NCBI GenBank assembly: GCA_020086605.1
Contig: JACBWW010000038.1
Coordinates: 4,275,557-4,339,556, forward strand
DNA: 64,000 bases
Reading direction: 5' to 3'
Origin: Lanius collurio
Taxonomy: Eukaryota; Chordata; Aves; Passeriformes; Laniidae
Shown here: positions 1-11,523 of the stretch, piece by piece
How the letters are laid out: the number at the start of each line of letters is the position of its first letter
Numbering within the stretch: position 1 is the first letter of the stretch
Position numbers and translations under genes: made by a program
Notes under the pieces: generated by a model
Told to the model about the DNA's origin: nothing
Database searches by the model: none
What the model saw: the letters and a program-made list of their open reading frames with translations, nothing else

Positions 1-1936
1 GTTTTGCCAATAATGTCCTGAAATACTAGCAATAATGACACAGAAAAACCAAAACTGTTACATTACAAATTCCACACTTATGATCTTTTCCTTCCCTTTT
101 CTATCCTCCCCAAGCAAAAGCCAACAAGGAGAGTTTGTCAGCACAGCCCATGGGTACGTGCTATTCATTTTAAATGCCCCACTTTAATCATGCAGTTGCC
201 ACTCTCCTTCAGAGATGATGTAGTGCAGAAGCACTGGCAGAGACGCTGTAGGTTGTTTAAGCGTAAACCTCAGCTGGGGCCACTGGGAGAGAAAGAAAAC
301 AAAACAAAATAAACCCCAAACCCCTCCACAAACATAATTCTGGCCCACGGAGAGCAGAACTTCCATTGCCTCCAGTAACATTCCTAAAGCTGAGGGTACT
401 GACTGAAACACTACAGAAATTGTTTTAGCCGGCAAGGGATTTCTAGATATTTTACAGATTTGCTGGCCTAGCTGACAACATAATCACAACTGAAAGTGAC
501 AGATTATCAACATTATTAATGTAAAAAGAGAAAACGCAGTGATATGGTTTTGCTTTATGGAAAGAACTCTGGGATGAAGGGTAGGCTGAAAATCTCAGAA
601 GTATTTGTACAAGGACAGCCAAAGGTACAATTTCAGGAAATTGATGCAAAAATCTACATTAATTTGGAAACATGTCAGGGGACAGAAATAGACACATTCC
701 TACTTCACCTCCCCAGCCTCAAAACCTGCACTTGTGGTCGCAACAGAACACAGAGATCAAATGCCCCCTAACCCCTGCAGGCTGCACTCTCACTATGGAA
801 AAGAGACCTACACAGAGAGTTATTTCTGCATATTCCACCACCAGCACAGCTGACATTCTGAATGGATGACATATGGATATTGGAGTAGCAGAGCATAGTA
901 CATGATAAGAGTTTTAGAAGGTTTTAAGTGGAATATCCTGAATATTCTGTACCAGAAACTTCAGTGCTGATGAAGCAGTCACTGTTCCATACAAATTAAA
1001 AAGTGGAAATAACGAAGATCAAAATTCATTCAAATACACTGGCACATTCTTCCATCTTTAGTATGGAAATAAGTGCTCACAAATTTGCACAAGATCTGAA
1101 AGAATGCCAGTAATTCTGCAAAATGAACATGACGGCAGAGAGGGATTTTCTATCTGACACATGTAATCCAAAAAAGGAAAAACTTCTAAAAGGTTTCAAC
1201 TCAAGAGAATATTGGAAATCCCAGCAGCTGAGTTCCTGGGGTCTTCCATCAGATTATGAAAGTCAGCTTGGAGGTGTGGCACTGCAATACAGCTGGCAGC
1301 TTCTGTTCTGTGTCACAGATACTATTACACAGGAACTGTCAAGAGACCCTCATTTTGTATTATAAAATAATTTTCATAAAGCCATAAGCTTAAAATGCCT
1401 CCTGCATAGTTTTGGACTTGCTCCATGTCTCTTGTAGCTGAAGATGTGGAACTTTGCTGCCTGCTTAGCAAATGCCAAGGAGCTAAAAGACTTGAAGTAC
1501 AGACATATCCCTGTAAAATTCCTGCAGCTCAGCACAACACATGCTATCTGAACCAAGATGCAGGAATGCAATCAGAGATCCCAAAAGAAAGGGAAAGCTT
1601 ACAAAGCAGCATGTCCATTGACCTCCTGCCTTCAGACTCAAAAGTACAGAGGGAGCTCAACCTCTCCTGGTCAGCAATTAGTAATATTTGTATTCTCCAC
1701 CTCAAGGAAATGCTGACACAGTATTCCTTTATGAAAAGAGTTATTTTACAGTTAAAACTGTAAAAGATCCCTTCTAATTAAGAGTACATGGTCCCCTTAA
1801 AAGTTTTTCAGAATGCTGCTATGCTATTGTCTAATACCACATAATTATGGTCTGGCTACAGAAGGAGTCTCCACATAGCTCCAACATTGACAGGTTTTCC
1901 CCATGGAACTGATAGCACACATTTGAGGACACTCAC
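1..1936 (-). other. LRBA intron (3' of the exon at 1937-2151)
   Basis: I searched the minus strand for the last WD40 pieces of the family (GGDNGVVVV, YPGCDAGIRAM, GMASGSIV) and found none, so these exons are probably below position 1. Short open frames on both strands here have no recognisable domain. No repeat family was recognised. Confidence 0.7.
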
Positions 1937-2151
1937 CCTTATCTTGTCATCTGTTTCCATAGTGGCTTGCAGTCTCCCATTCACACTGAACACACAGAAG
2001 AGGCCATTTTCATAATATATGACACAGTGGCCTTCCCTGGAAGCTTGAATAAGTTTTGGTCTCAGGCAGCTTTCAGGACCTTGTAATCTTTCAGGACCTT
2101 CTAATGTCCTCAGTAGATCTCCATTCATAGAATGTATGAGACATGGTCCTT
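1937..2151 (-). CDS. LRBA: LRBA coding exon: penultimate WD40 region, with a 6-residue insertion
   Basis: This 215-nt exon (phase 1 in, phase 0 out) encodes the end of Glu, GPCLIHSMNGDLLRTLEGPE, RLQGPESCLRPKLIQASREG, HCVIYYENGLFCVFSVNGRL and QATMETDDKIR. Compared with the remembered family sequence TLEGPENCLKPK, it carries six extra residues (RLQGPE) that coincide with an 18-bp tandem repeat at 2070-2105. The acceptor is CTCACTAG (AG at 2153-2152) and the donor AGG|GTGAGT (1936-1935). The open frame runs on into the intron, but that extension does not resemble the family and is not coding. About 80 terminal codons should follow outside the window. Confidence 0.95.
2070..2105 (-). repeat. In-frame 18-bp tandem duplication inside LRBA coding exon
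   Basis: On the plus strand CTTTCAGGACCTTGTAAT (2070-2087) is followed directly by CTTTCAGGACCTTCTAAT (2088-2105), with 17 of 18 bases identical. On the coding strand this turns EGPE-SC into EGPE-RLQGPE-SC, adding six residues without a frame change. Confidence 0.93.
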
Positions 2152-3355
2152 CTAGTGAGACAGAATAGGATCTCAGGTTATTGATTTACACACTCAATTA
2201 AAGACATGTACCAAATAGTAAGTCATTACTTCTACTTAAATAATCACTATTATAATATGTTATAATAGTTTTTACTATGTTTAGGTGGATTGCCTATGAC
2301 TTCAGGGGAGCCAGAGAGTCAGATGAACATCTTATCCCTTAAAAGCTTTGCATTAAGGTATTTTAGAGCCCCTATCACAACCAGTTAGAGACCAAACAGA
2401 TTGCCTTTTGTGGATTTTCTTTTAAAGCAAAAAGTAGTTAATTTTGAGAGTTAATTTTTAGGAGTTAATTTTCAGTAATTAAACATAATGAACCTTAAAA
2501 AGAGATTTTCACAACACAAAGACAGAGCTAAGAGTAATGAATATACACATGTATAAAAGTGTATATTCTCATATTAAGATTTTAAGCCATATGTGACCCA
2601 GTAAATATTTGCTTTCTTACCATATTTTGACAAATACCTGTTTTGTACATAAGCCACATGAGTTCATATGCATAAAACAGAAATGCACAGAGGTACAGAT
2701 CATGAGTACGCCCAGCTCTGAAGAAGTGTCCCTGAGTAGCTACTTTAGAAAAACCAAGGCAAAAAGATACTAATTCTAAGAAATTTATGGTTTAAAAATA
2801 ATTGTGGACAAATAAGCAAATAAGTAGCTTATAAAGAATATCCATAGAACATAATTCTTTATAATTTGCCTGCCAAAAACTGGTCCTTGAGAACACAAAT
2901 GGGGCATATTAGAGGCTTTGCAGCCAAGCTCAAAGAGCTTAAACAGAACTACCAGTAGTGTGTACACACCCTTCATCAAACTAACAACCCAGCACATTCT
3001 CCTAAAACTAATTTTTGCTTCCCCTTTTTGAGAAGTTATCCATAACAGCCACTCCTCACCCTCCTGGCCCTCAAAGGATGTATCCAACTATGCTATATGC
3101 AATTACACACTGGATAAACAAACAGAAATAGCAATCAGGAGGGAAACTGATGTGGTTGCCTCTTCTTATAAATGTCTGAACAATCCTCAGTTTTAACATG
3201 TTTAAAAAGAGGTTTCAAATTCCATACCAACTAAAAAAAAAAGTTAGAAATAAAACCACCATAGAGCTCATAGATTCTGCCACCTGAGACTGTATTCCTT
3301 TTGGCATTAGGAGTATAGCTTCATGAAGAGAAAGAAACAACAAGAGCTATCTTAC
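2152..3355 (-). other. LRBA intron between exons 3356-3457 and 1937-2151
   Basis: This 1.2-kb AT-rich intron is flanked by GTAAGA and CACTAG splice sites. I see no gene or repeat in it. Confidence 0.85.
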
Positions 3356-3457
3356 CTTTTGAACCACTTATTACCAGGCCAAGCTCAGCACAAATGGCAG
3401 CACAGGTGATCTCATAGTCATGTCCTGTCAGAACAGCTCGAGGAGTTGCAAAATCAC
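3356..3457 (-). CDS. LRBA: LRBA coding exon: WD40 repeat with [11 protein letters not shown]
   Basis: This 102-nt exon (phase 1/1) is not visible as a long ORF on its strand. It encodes the end of Gly, [20 protein letters not shown] and [13 protein letters not shown], then the first base of Glu. The [22 protein letters not shown] run is the next WD repeat of LRBA/NBEA proteins. The acceptor is TTGTTTTTTCATTGAAG (AG at 3459-3458) and the donor AAAAG|GTAAGA (3355-3354). Joining to the upstream exon creates the tripeptide Arg-Gly-Asp at the splice junction. Joining downstream gives GSKEGPCLIHSMNG, which restores the family sequence. Confidence 0.95.
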
Positions 3458-4029
3458 CTTCAATGAAAAAACAATAAAAGCAATCCTTGGTTACAGTCTA
3501 TTCCCAAAATCACTGCTTTCTATCACTGAAGCACCTTCTGTTTCCTTGCTCTTTGAGCTCATGTTGCTAACACATCACTTCAATGTTTGCATAGGGGAGT
3601 GCTGTACTCCTACCTGTGCAGTACAGCAGCAGCACTGGGCCTGCACATTTACTAACACACTGTAAAAGGAAAGTCAGGTGAGCACTAAAATCAGGCAAAG
3701 TTGGTTTCCCCTCCCTCTATTTGTATTTTGTGGAGGGAGAGATTTAAGACAATTACTACCCTCTCCTGTAACAACCACTAGTAAATGCAAGTATCACTAC
3801 AGTAGGTACCAAGAGAAGACACCAACAGTGCCCAAAGATGAAGGAGAACATTCAGTGACTGCTTTTATTTTAACCTAATAACAGTACTGAAACCTCAGCC
3901 TGAGGTCCAGTTCTTTGGCAGATGTGGAGCTTGGACCACAGTCAGTATGAATTTCTGAAGCATTTGCAAAAAATGCCACTCAAACTCAACATGAATGCTC
4001 CTATTAGACATTTCCCTGCAACAGGAACT

Positions 4030-4049
4030 GGGTTTTTTGGGGTTTTTTG
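4030..4049. repeat. GGGGTTTTTT tandem tract
   Basis: Two copies of a 10-bp GGTTTTTTGG-type unit lie in tandem. Such G/T tracts are common in bird introns. Confidence 0.6.
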
Positions 4050-6074
4050 AGATTCTCTTTATAATCAAACATATATGGATACAATAAAAAAAGAAAAATT
4101 GTACAACAGGCACATTTAAAAGAAAAAACATTATTCTCCAGGTCAAGGCAGAGAAAGAGTAAGCAAATTCTATAAAGCTCTTTAAATCTTTTGATACCTT
4201 TGCCAACAGGTTATTCACTGCTCTTCAAGTGTGCTGGCATTTCACAAAAATCACGTTATTTTTGTATTACCATATAATTAGCTCATTCATAGCATTCCAC
4301 AAAGGATTTAAACTCTAAAGGATGTTTCTTGGGCAATGCTATCATGCAGTTTTCAAAAGGTTTAGATGAGTTTTTAAGCAGCAGGGAATAATTTCACTTC
4401 ACAATAAATGATGATATCTGAGATACCAACAAGGCAATGATAAAATCAACCTTTTTTTTTTCACTTGATAAACAGGAGATGGTTTTGCAGAGTAATAATG
4501 GGACCAATTGACTCCATCAGTCACGAAGTCAGCATCAATCAAATTACATTTGAGGTTGTAACTTTTTAAAAGATAAACGCAGCATTATGTCATTAATCTG
4601 TCCATGTAGAGCAGTGCCAGCAATACTGGTACTGAGTGTTATTAGAAATCATGGAGCTATATTTATAGTTTCTCAGATGCTGCATTGTATACTGAGAGAC
4701 TTCTCTGGCAAAGAGGTGTTAGATCTGGGCTTGCATAAATATATTTACTCAGACCACTTATACCACTTCCCAAAACATTTGTTCAGCTGCCACATTCCAA
4801 TGGCTTTTAAGTAAAGGTCAATCTATGACAAGGTCTCAAGTCAAGAATTCTGACCTTTTGAAATTTAATTTATTCTGCAGTTATTATTATAATTTATATT
4901 AATACAAAATTTTGAAAAGTAAATTAACTTATTTCTTCTTAGATATAGACATAGACATTATATATGTGTGTGCATACATGTACAGACCCAGGCATGTATG
5001 TTGCCAGCATTTTAAATGTGAACATGCACTGCAGCAACTTGCTAAATTGTCCTTATCTCTTAAGAAATAGTCATTAAAAGCTGTCACTTTTGTTTCATAT
5101 ATTGTTTGAAAACACACTCTCAAGCCCAGGAAGTATGGCAGCCAGTTCGGGAGCAAAGGAAAAACTCCCAACAAATTAAAAGCAAAAGGATGGATTCAAT
5201 GACCTCTGGGTACTTCTCAGGTGGCAGATCCTGTGAATTTTGCTCACAAACCTTTCAGAGCAAAGTTGCTCTACTGAACTTTGCCCCCCTAAACATGGGC
5301 CGAGCACCTCAGAAGATTTACAAATGAACATTATGTAGCCAAGCCACAAACCTGCCGTTTTAGGGGAAAATGTAACAGCAACCATAACAGTCACACACTA
5401 TCCAGTAATGATTTAATGCTGCCGACCCAATTATTCCTCCCTGTCCTTCCCGAGCCCTAAAAGGAGGCAGCTTTGTGCATTTAAAGATCCTGTTAGTTTG
5501 CTTTTAAATGAGCTGCTTATATTAACAAAATTTTAGAATTCTGGTTTTTTTTTTGCTTTCTTCTGCTTTCAGAAATTGCATTAACACATAGATTGCATAG
5601 ATCAGTAAGGAATTTATCTAATTATACACTTCACATTAACGAAACTTTTGAAATCAGAGAAGTTTTAAATATACAACATTGCAGGAGGTAATGAATGTAA
5701 GATGTTGGAGTTAGAAGCACTTAGGAGAAGCAATGCCCGAATGAATTATTAGGAGGTGCAGATAAACAAATTCAAGTGAGTAAACTTATTGCTTACAGCA
5801 TCTACATTATTATAAGATTTACGTGTATAAGGCTGTCAGCAACTACATCCATAAAACGTAGGAAATAAGATTCTTAAATCAAGAAGTAGAAACTGAGAAT
5901 ATATATTAATCACAGTTCACAGAAAATAAAATTACCTAAGTAACACTCATAGTCTTTTCAGAATTTAGACTTGACTTCAAACATAACAGAGTATAAATCT
6001 ACAGGTGGAAGGTTCAGTGTTTCATAGATTGTATCAACTGTTTCCTAAATTATTTTTGAAATAAAGAAACACTT

Positions 6075-6107
6075 AAACAAACAAACAAAACAAAACAAAC
6101 AAAAAAA
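6075..6107. repeat. (CAAA)n/(CAAAA)n simple repeat
   Basis: This is an uninterrupted run of AAAC and AAAAC units ending in an A tract. Confidence 0.85.
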
Positions 6108-9100
6108 TAAGAAATCTGAGTACTATCTTTAAAGAACTTAGGATTTGAATAGATACTGTAAAAGAGGAGTCCTGTGAAAAGTCAGGCTGACTCCTTTGAT
6201 AAGAATGTCAAGTATTTAGGGGTTTCCAAGCCTCCGATTTCCCAAATAATGGGGTCAACTTAAAAGCTGGTCATAGAGCAGAACAGATTTCTTTAAAAGC
6301 TTTTAAACTGTTATTGCTTCAAAAGATTGTCATGGTTTTCAATAATGCAAAGAGAAAATTTTATTTTGTTGCTGGTTTAAGGGGCACCACTTCGAACTTT
6401 TCTAAATTGTTTTAGGAGAACAGACTTTCAAACCCTTTTGAAAAGCTGGGGAAGTGACTTCAAAGGGAAGAGAGCCTTTGTCCGCTAAGCAGGTTTACGA
6501 CCACTGATGCAAACCCTAACTAAGGGCTGAAAAGAATACTCAGAGAATCTTTATGGAGATCCTTAAGGAAGATGAACAAGTCAAATGAAATTAAAGATAG
6601 TTCAAATCCTAGCACTAATAACCAGGACACAAGAGTTTTACAGATGTGCTTTTCTCAGAGTGGGATATAATGATATCCTCAGACTATCCCATCACTGGAT
6701 TGCTGCTTGGAGCTGAATACTGTAAGATTCTTAAAGCCACATTCACATTGCTACAAATGCCATCAATGATTTATTTAAGTCACAGGAGGCACACATAAAA
6801 TTATTTTCCAGTAATGGACGGAATACTTTACCTTTGCAGCAACCATTCAAATTATTTCATAAGAACTCACCTACATTCCAATAAATAATTTTTGCAAAGC
6901 TGTTTTCCCAGAGAAAATAACACAAAATATCACTCTTACTTAAGTACATTTTAAATCATAAAATTCGAGCTTCAGAAGATAAAAGAAGAGCACTTGATAT
7001 CACGTCAGCCTGTGGTGATATATCAGCAAAAAAATGTTAGGCTTTTGGAAACTACGTTTAAAAAGGAACAGTGGGATTACAGCAAAGTCAAAACTTTCTT
7101 CCAGTTTAATGACATCCAGAAGAAGAAATGCCTTACTGGAGAGAACACGATATTGGTTTGTATTGCCGGGTCTCTCTCTGCTATTTTTTTCAGCTTTGGT
7201 GATGTTACAATACAAAGCAGGATCATGACATTTTAAATCCATCAGCAAATTCCTGAAATGGCCACTTTCTTTAGTTTCAGCACTAAGCTGTAAAGGCTGA
7301 GCCAAACACGAGAACTCATTTGAAGAAAAACACCTTCCTAGAAAGAAATCAAACTAGAGATTACCTAAAAAACATCTCACAATTAAATATGATATATTCT
7401 TCCTACTATTTATGGGTGAGATGATATTATGCAACACATTAAAATAAACAATATTTGACTGTGCTCCTTTTTATGTTTTAAACTGAGAAGACAGTTAATT
7501 ATTTTAAGTCACAGAGACCTAAACAGCAATTTCTAAATTATTCTATTATTGCACAGGCTGTGAGGCACTTTTTAGTGGCAAATTAATTATGTGATTTTTA
7601 TGTCAATATAAAATCCAAATTAAATGAAGTATCAGTTAATCTGTCTTTTCTTCTATTTCTTGTGAAAGTGATTGAGTGCCTTCTCAGAATGATACATCAA
7701 CAAAACCAAATTACACATATAAGAAAGGCCTTCAAAAATTCATTTTTAAAATTTCCCAATTTGGAATTTGCTTTTATGATTAAAAATTGAGGACAAAACT
7801 AAAAAGTTTGAAATAAATGTGAGAAATACATATGTATGTACAGAATATAGGACATTTGGACAAAAATGGTGTCAGCAAAATGAAGGTAAATCAAGAAAAC
7901 TGATTTGCTGCTAAGCTCCTATGTTGATTATATAGCAGGTTTCAGAGTTTAATTGCATCAAAGTGATAACTGCCAAATATTATATAATGTCTGTGGACTA
8001 CCATTATTCATAGATCACATAATAGGCCAAATTATTAGAATCCCATTTCACTGGCACAAAAAGTTATCTGATGATGAGAGATCTTACTCAAGTGATACCA
8101 CACAAAATTATTGAAGTACTCCTAAAGCTTCAGTCTGAATAATCTTTTCTTTGTAAATAAGTATTTTTATGTAACAATATAATATTTTCCTACTATATAG
8201 GAACTTCATTGTTGTCTGGTTCTTCACATGACACTCCATCAGCATTTCCTCTTAATTCCTTCAAACTACTTCCCATCTGTTCAGACTTATTTTACCACAA
8301 AAAGTACAACCTTATGCCAGGATGCAAGTTTTGGTTTTGTAAAGAAACACATCAACCCTATATTTTCTGAAAAAGGAAAAACATCTTTGAACAATGCATC
8401 ATTCTATCCTGAAGCAAAATCTAAACATGCAAAGCCCAGGAGATGCTACAGTTTGCTCAGTTAGGAAAAAACACATTAGATTTATCTTGCAGGATTTATT
8501 TCAGTAAATATAACACAGGAAGACTTACCGTACTTCCCTTAGCACCGCTGTGCAACAAGGGACCGACATTTATTTAGTACTAATGAGAGATTTTTCATAC
8601 ATGCTGCGTCACAAAAACTACGTTTTCAAAACAAACACAATAAAGAAAAAGATTTAACAGGCCTTCACAAACTGGGTATTACAATTCAGACTTCAAAAAG
8701 TCAATAATCCCCAGTCTCTTAATTCCTACACCATGTGCAATACAAAACTTTCTGGAACAAGTTCTCTCTTAGTAGGGATTCATCTGCTGCAAGTCCTGGA
8801 ACTCATTCAGCAGGACTCCTCCCACTGAACCCCGGCCTTTTTGAAGCCCTTGAAAAGTATCTGCAGGTGAATATTCAGGGTCAGTGTACACTAATATTTT
8901 AATATTTGCACCATCCCGACTTCATAAACTGCTACTTGAATGGCAGCTTTGAAGTTTTAGAACACTGTCATTTTTTTCTAATAATGTTCTAAAACTGGTT
9001 TATGAAGTTTTTTTTTTTGTTTATACTAAAAAAATAATCTATTTTCTTCATATTTCTCTCTTTTGGTTTATAATTACTATTACCTGGTTAAAGAAGAAAA

Positions 9101-11476
9101 GACAACAAGCCTAAACAGAAAAGAAAAAAAAACAATCAAGCAATTACTTCAGTCAGAAAGAGCAGCTACTGAGGAACTGTTGTAAAATAAACTAAGATAA
9201 CTACATCTAGCTGAAACCTATACAGTACTTACAACTTGGGCAAAATATAATCTGGGATGAGAGGTTTCCTATAATAATTCCTCTCAGTTTGGTAGCTTTT
9301 TATGATCTTTTTATTTCCCCCTGTTAAAATACATCAAAATAATTTATTTTAAAGTCTGTGTTTTAGCTATTTGATTACTTTTGTAAGGGTAATTTCAAAC
9401 CAATACTACCACTAGTAGTCTGTTGTACTAGAGAGATGCTTACCACCTTTACTTAACAATGTAATAGGGACTGCTGATGGCATACATCAAGTTCAGAGAA
9501 TACATAAATTAGCTGTCTTTTTACAAGTAACTCTTTAAACCAGATAGTTTCTCAATGAGGCAGGCCATAACTCCAGTTGCTAGTGCTAGTACTAAAATTT
9601 CGATCCAGAAACACCTAACAAATAATTTCTTACCCAAGTCAGGGTTATTGTATTGATCAAGCAATTTTTTAACATGCAACTGATGCCTTTTCTCGGTCTT
9701 AAAATCAAGAGTCAAACACAGTTAGAAGGGGGAAAAGTTACCAATTTTACCTTGGTATTTATTTTAAGGATCCTTAGGTGTACCATGTCCAGGTGGAATG
9801 CATCCCAATGCAAACCACAATGCCAAAAAGGCAAAAAAATCTTCATGGCATCATTACGCTGGTGGTCTTATTCTAGACTATTTATTTAAATTATTTTATC
9901 TTCTGCAATATTCTGTTTTGTCTTACACGCAGACTTGGAACTGAATGGTGATTTTTTTTCTCAGCAACCAACCAAGGCAAATAAATGAGATGTATTATCA
10001 GTACATCATCCCACAACTCTGTATATGGTGCACATTAAGGTTGTATTCATTTACCATCTGAATAGAATTCCTTTTACCACACCACCTATTAGTTACAAGT
10101 CCTAAATATAGCACTGTTTTTCCTGGAACTGAAAGGTCTGTGTTGCATCATGGGGTACCATGTATCGAATTTTGGTAACACCTGAAGCTGGATAATGCCA
10201 AAAAAGCATCCATACTCCTTCTCTGTTTCCAGTCTCAAAATACACAGGTCCTTGATGGCCTCAAAAATTGCTCACAATGCTTCTTTGAATCACTTACTGA
10301 TTGACAATCCTGAAAAGATCTCTTACCCAGCTGAAAACAGGGATGATAGAGATGCTGCACTTAACACTGTAGGACATACTCTTAGCCAAAACAAATATTT
10401 ATTTACATGCACACAAATTTACATGCTCATCCCTACCAAGCCACTATGACAATTTAGCTGCTTTCCCAACTATCTGTGAAGGCTATTGCAAGTTCTTTAC
10501 AGTGAAGGCCTTGTCCTTATAGGTATCTATGACATGACTTTTGGCATTCTATAAACAGAAGATTATCTGGCTTGTGCGGCATCATTGCAGCTTTCCAGAT
10601 ATACCAGAATTCATCCACCTGTTACTCTTCATCTGTTTTCCAATTTAAATATGTGGAAGGTAGAACGACCATTTATTTGTGATTTACAGAGTACTTGGAG
10701 GCCTCCATACAATGAGGTACAATGAGGCCTCAAACCCTTTGAGGTATCAATGTGTTACAGCTGAAAGAAGAAAGGACAGTGACCTTTTGTGGCAGCAGAA
10801 CTTAAGGCTCTGGTTTAGATTCACGCAGATTGCCCCAGTCCTTGTTACCTGTGAAGCTACAGGGAACTGTGGGACCAGTTACAGCATCAGTTACTGCTCT
10901 GGCCACTAAGCTTTCATGAGGTTTTCAAGGCTAACATCAAATAATGCAATAAATATTTAGTGGCTGCTACGCCTTTCAAACATGTTATGGATACTTTTAC
11001 AAGCCTTGTGGATTTTCTCTGTGACAAACTTTTTACTGAATCGGACTTGCAACACAAATAGAAAAATGTAATATTGCACTTGTTAAAGCCTTTTAAAAAA
11101 AAGAAAAAAGTACTCCATTTGTTTTTACAGTCCCACTTAACAAAACACTCCTGACCTATTTCTGTTTCAGTTCATATGCTGAACTTAAATTAACATTGTA
11201 TTTTCTCATTATAATTTCAATAAAAGGATAAAAATTATACTAAAAATTAATTTTAATTTTTTTCCCTCACAAACATGAATAGATATTTTTAATATTTTAC
11301 TAGATAGTGCTTAGGATCCAGTCCCAAGATCAGCTTCAACTGGATGCCAGCAGATGGTGCTGAAGGACTCTGCTGTTCCATACAACATTGTGTTGTCCTG
11401 CCATTTTTGAGAAACAAAGAATACTTGTCACATCTGCAGTAAAACAATGTTAAAATAATACTGCATTATTTACTGG

Positions 11477-11523
11477 CTGGGGTTTTTTTGTGGTTGGTTT
11501 TTGTTTTTGTTTTTTTTTTTTAA
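11477..11523. repeat. G/T-rich low-complexity tract ending in poly-T
   Basis: The run is made of GGGG, GTGG, TTTTTG units and about a dozen T, with no A or C. It is low complexity and of avian intron type. Confidence 0.75.

Noticed and set aside
1425..1763. 112-codon plus-strand open frame
   Set aside because: No domain, no family resemblance, composition like the surrounding intron; antisense to LRBA.
1..1936. Possible final LRBA exon and 3' UTR
   Set aside because: None of the expected C-terminal motifs is found on the minus strand in this interval.
10703..10735. Short ACAATGAGGT tandem pair flanked by GAGGCCTC
   Set aside because: Only two 10-bp copies; too small to support a mobile element or structured RNA.
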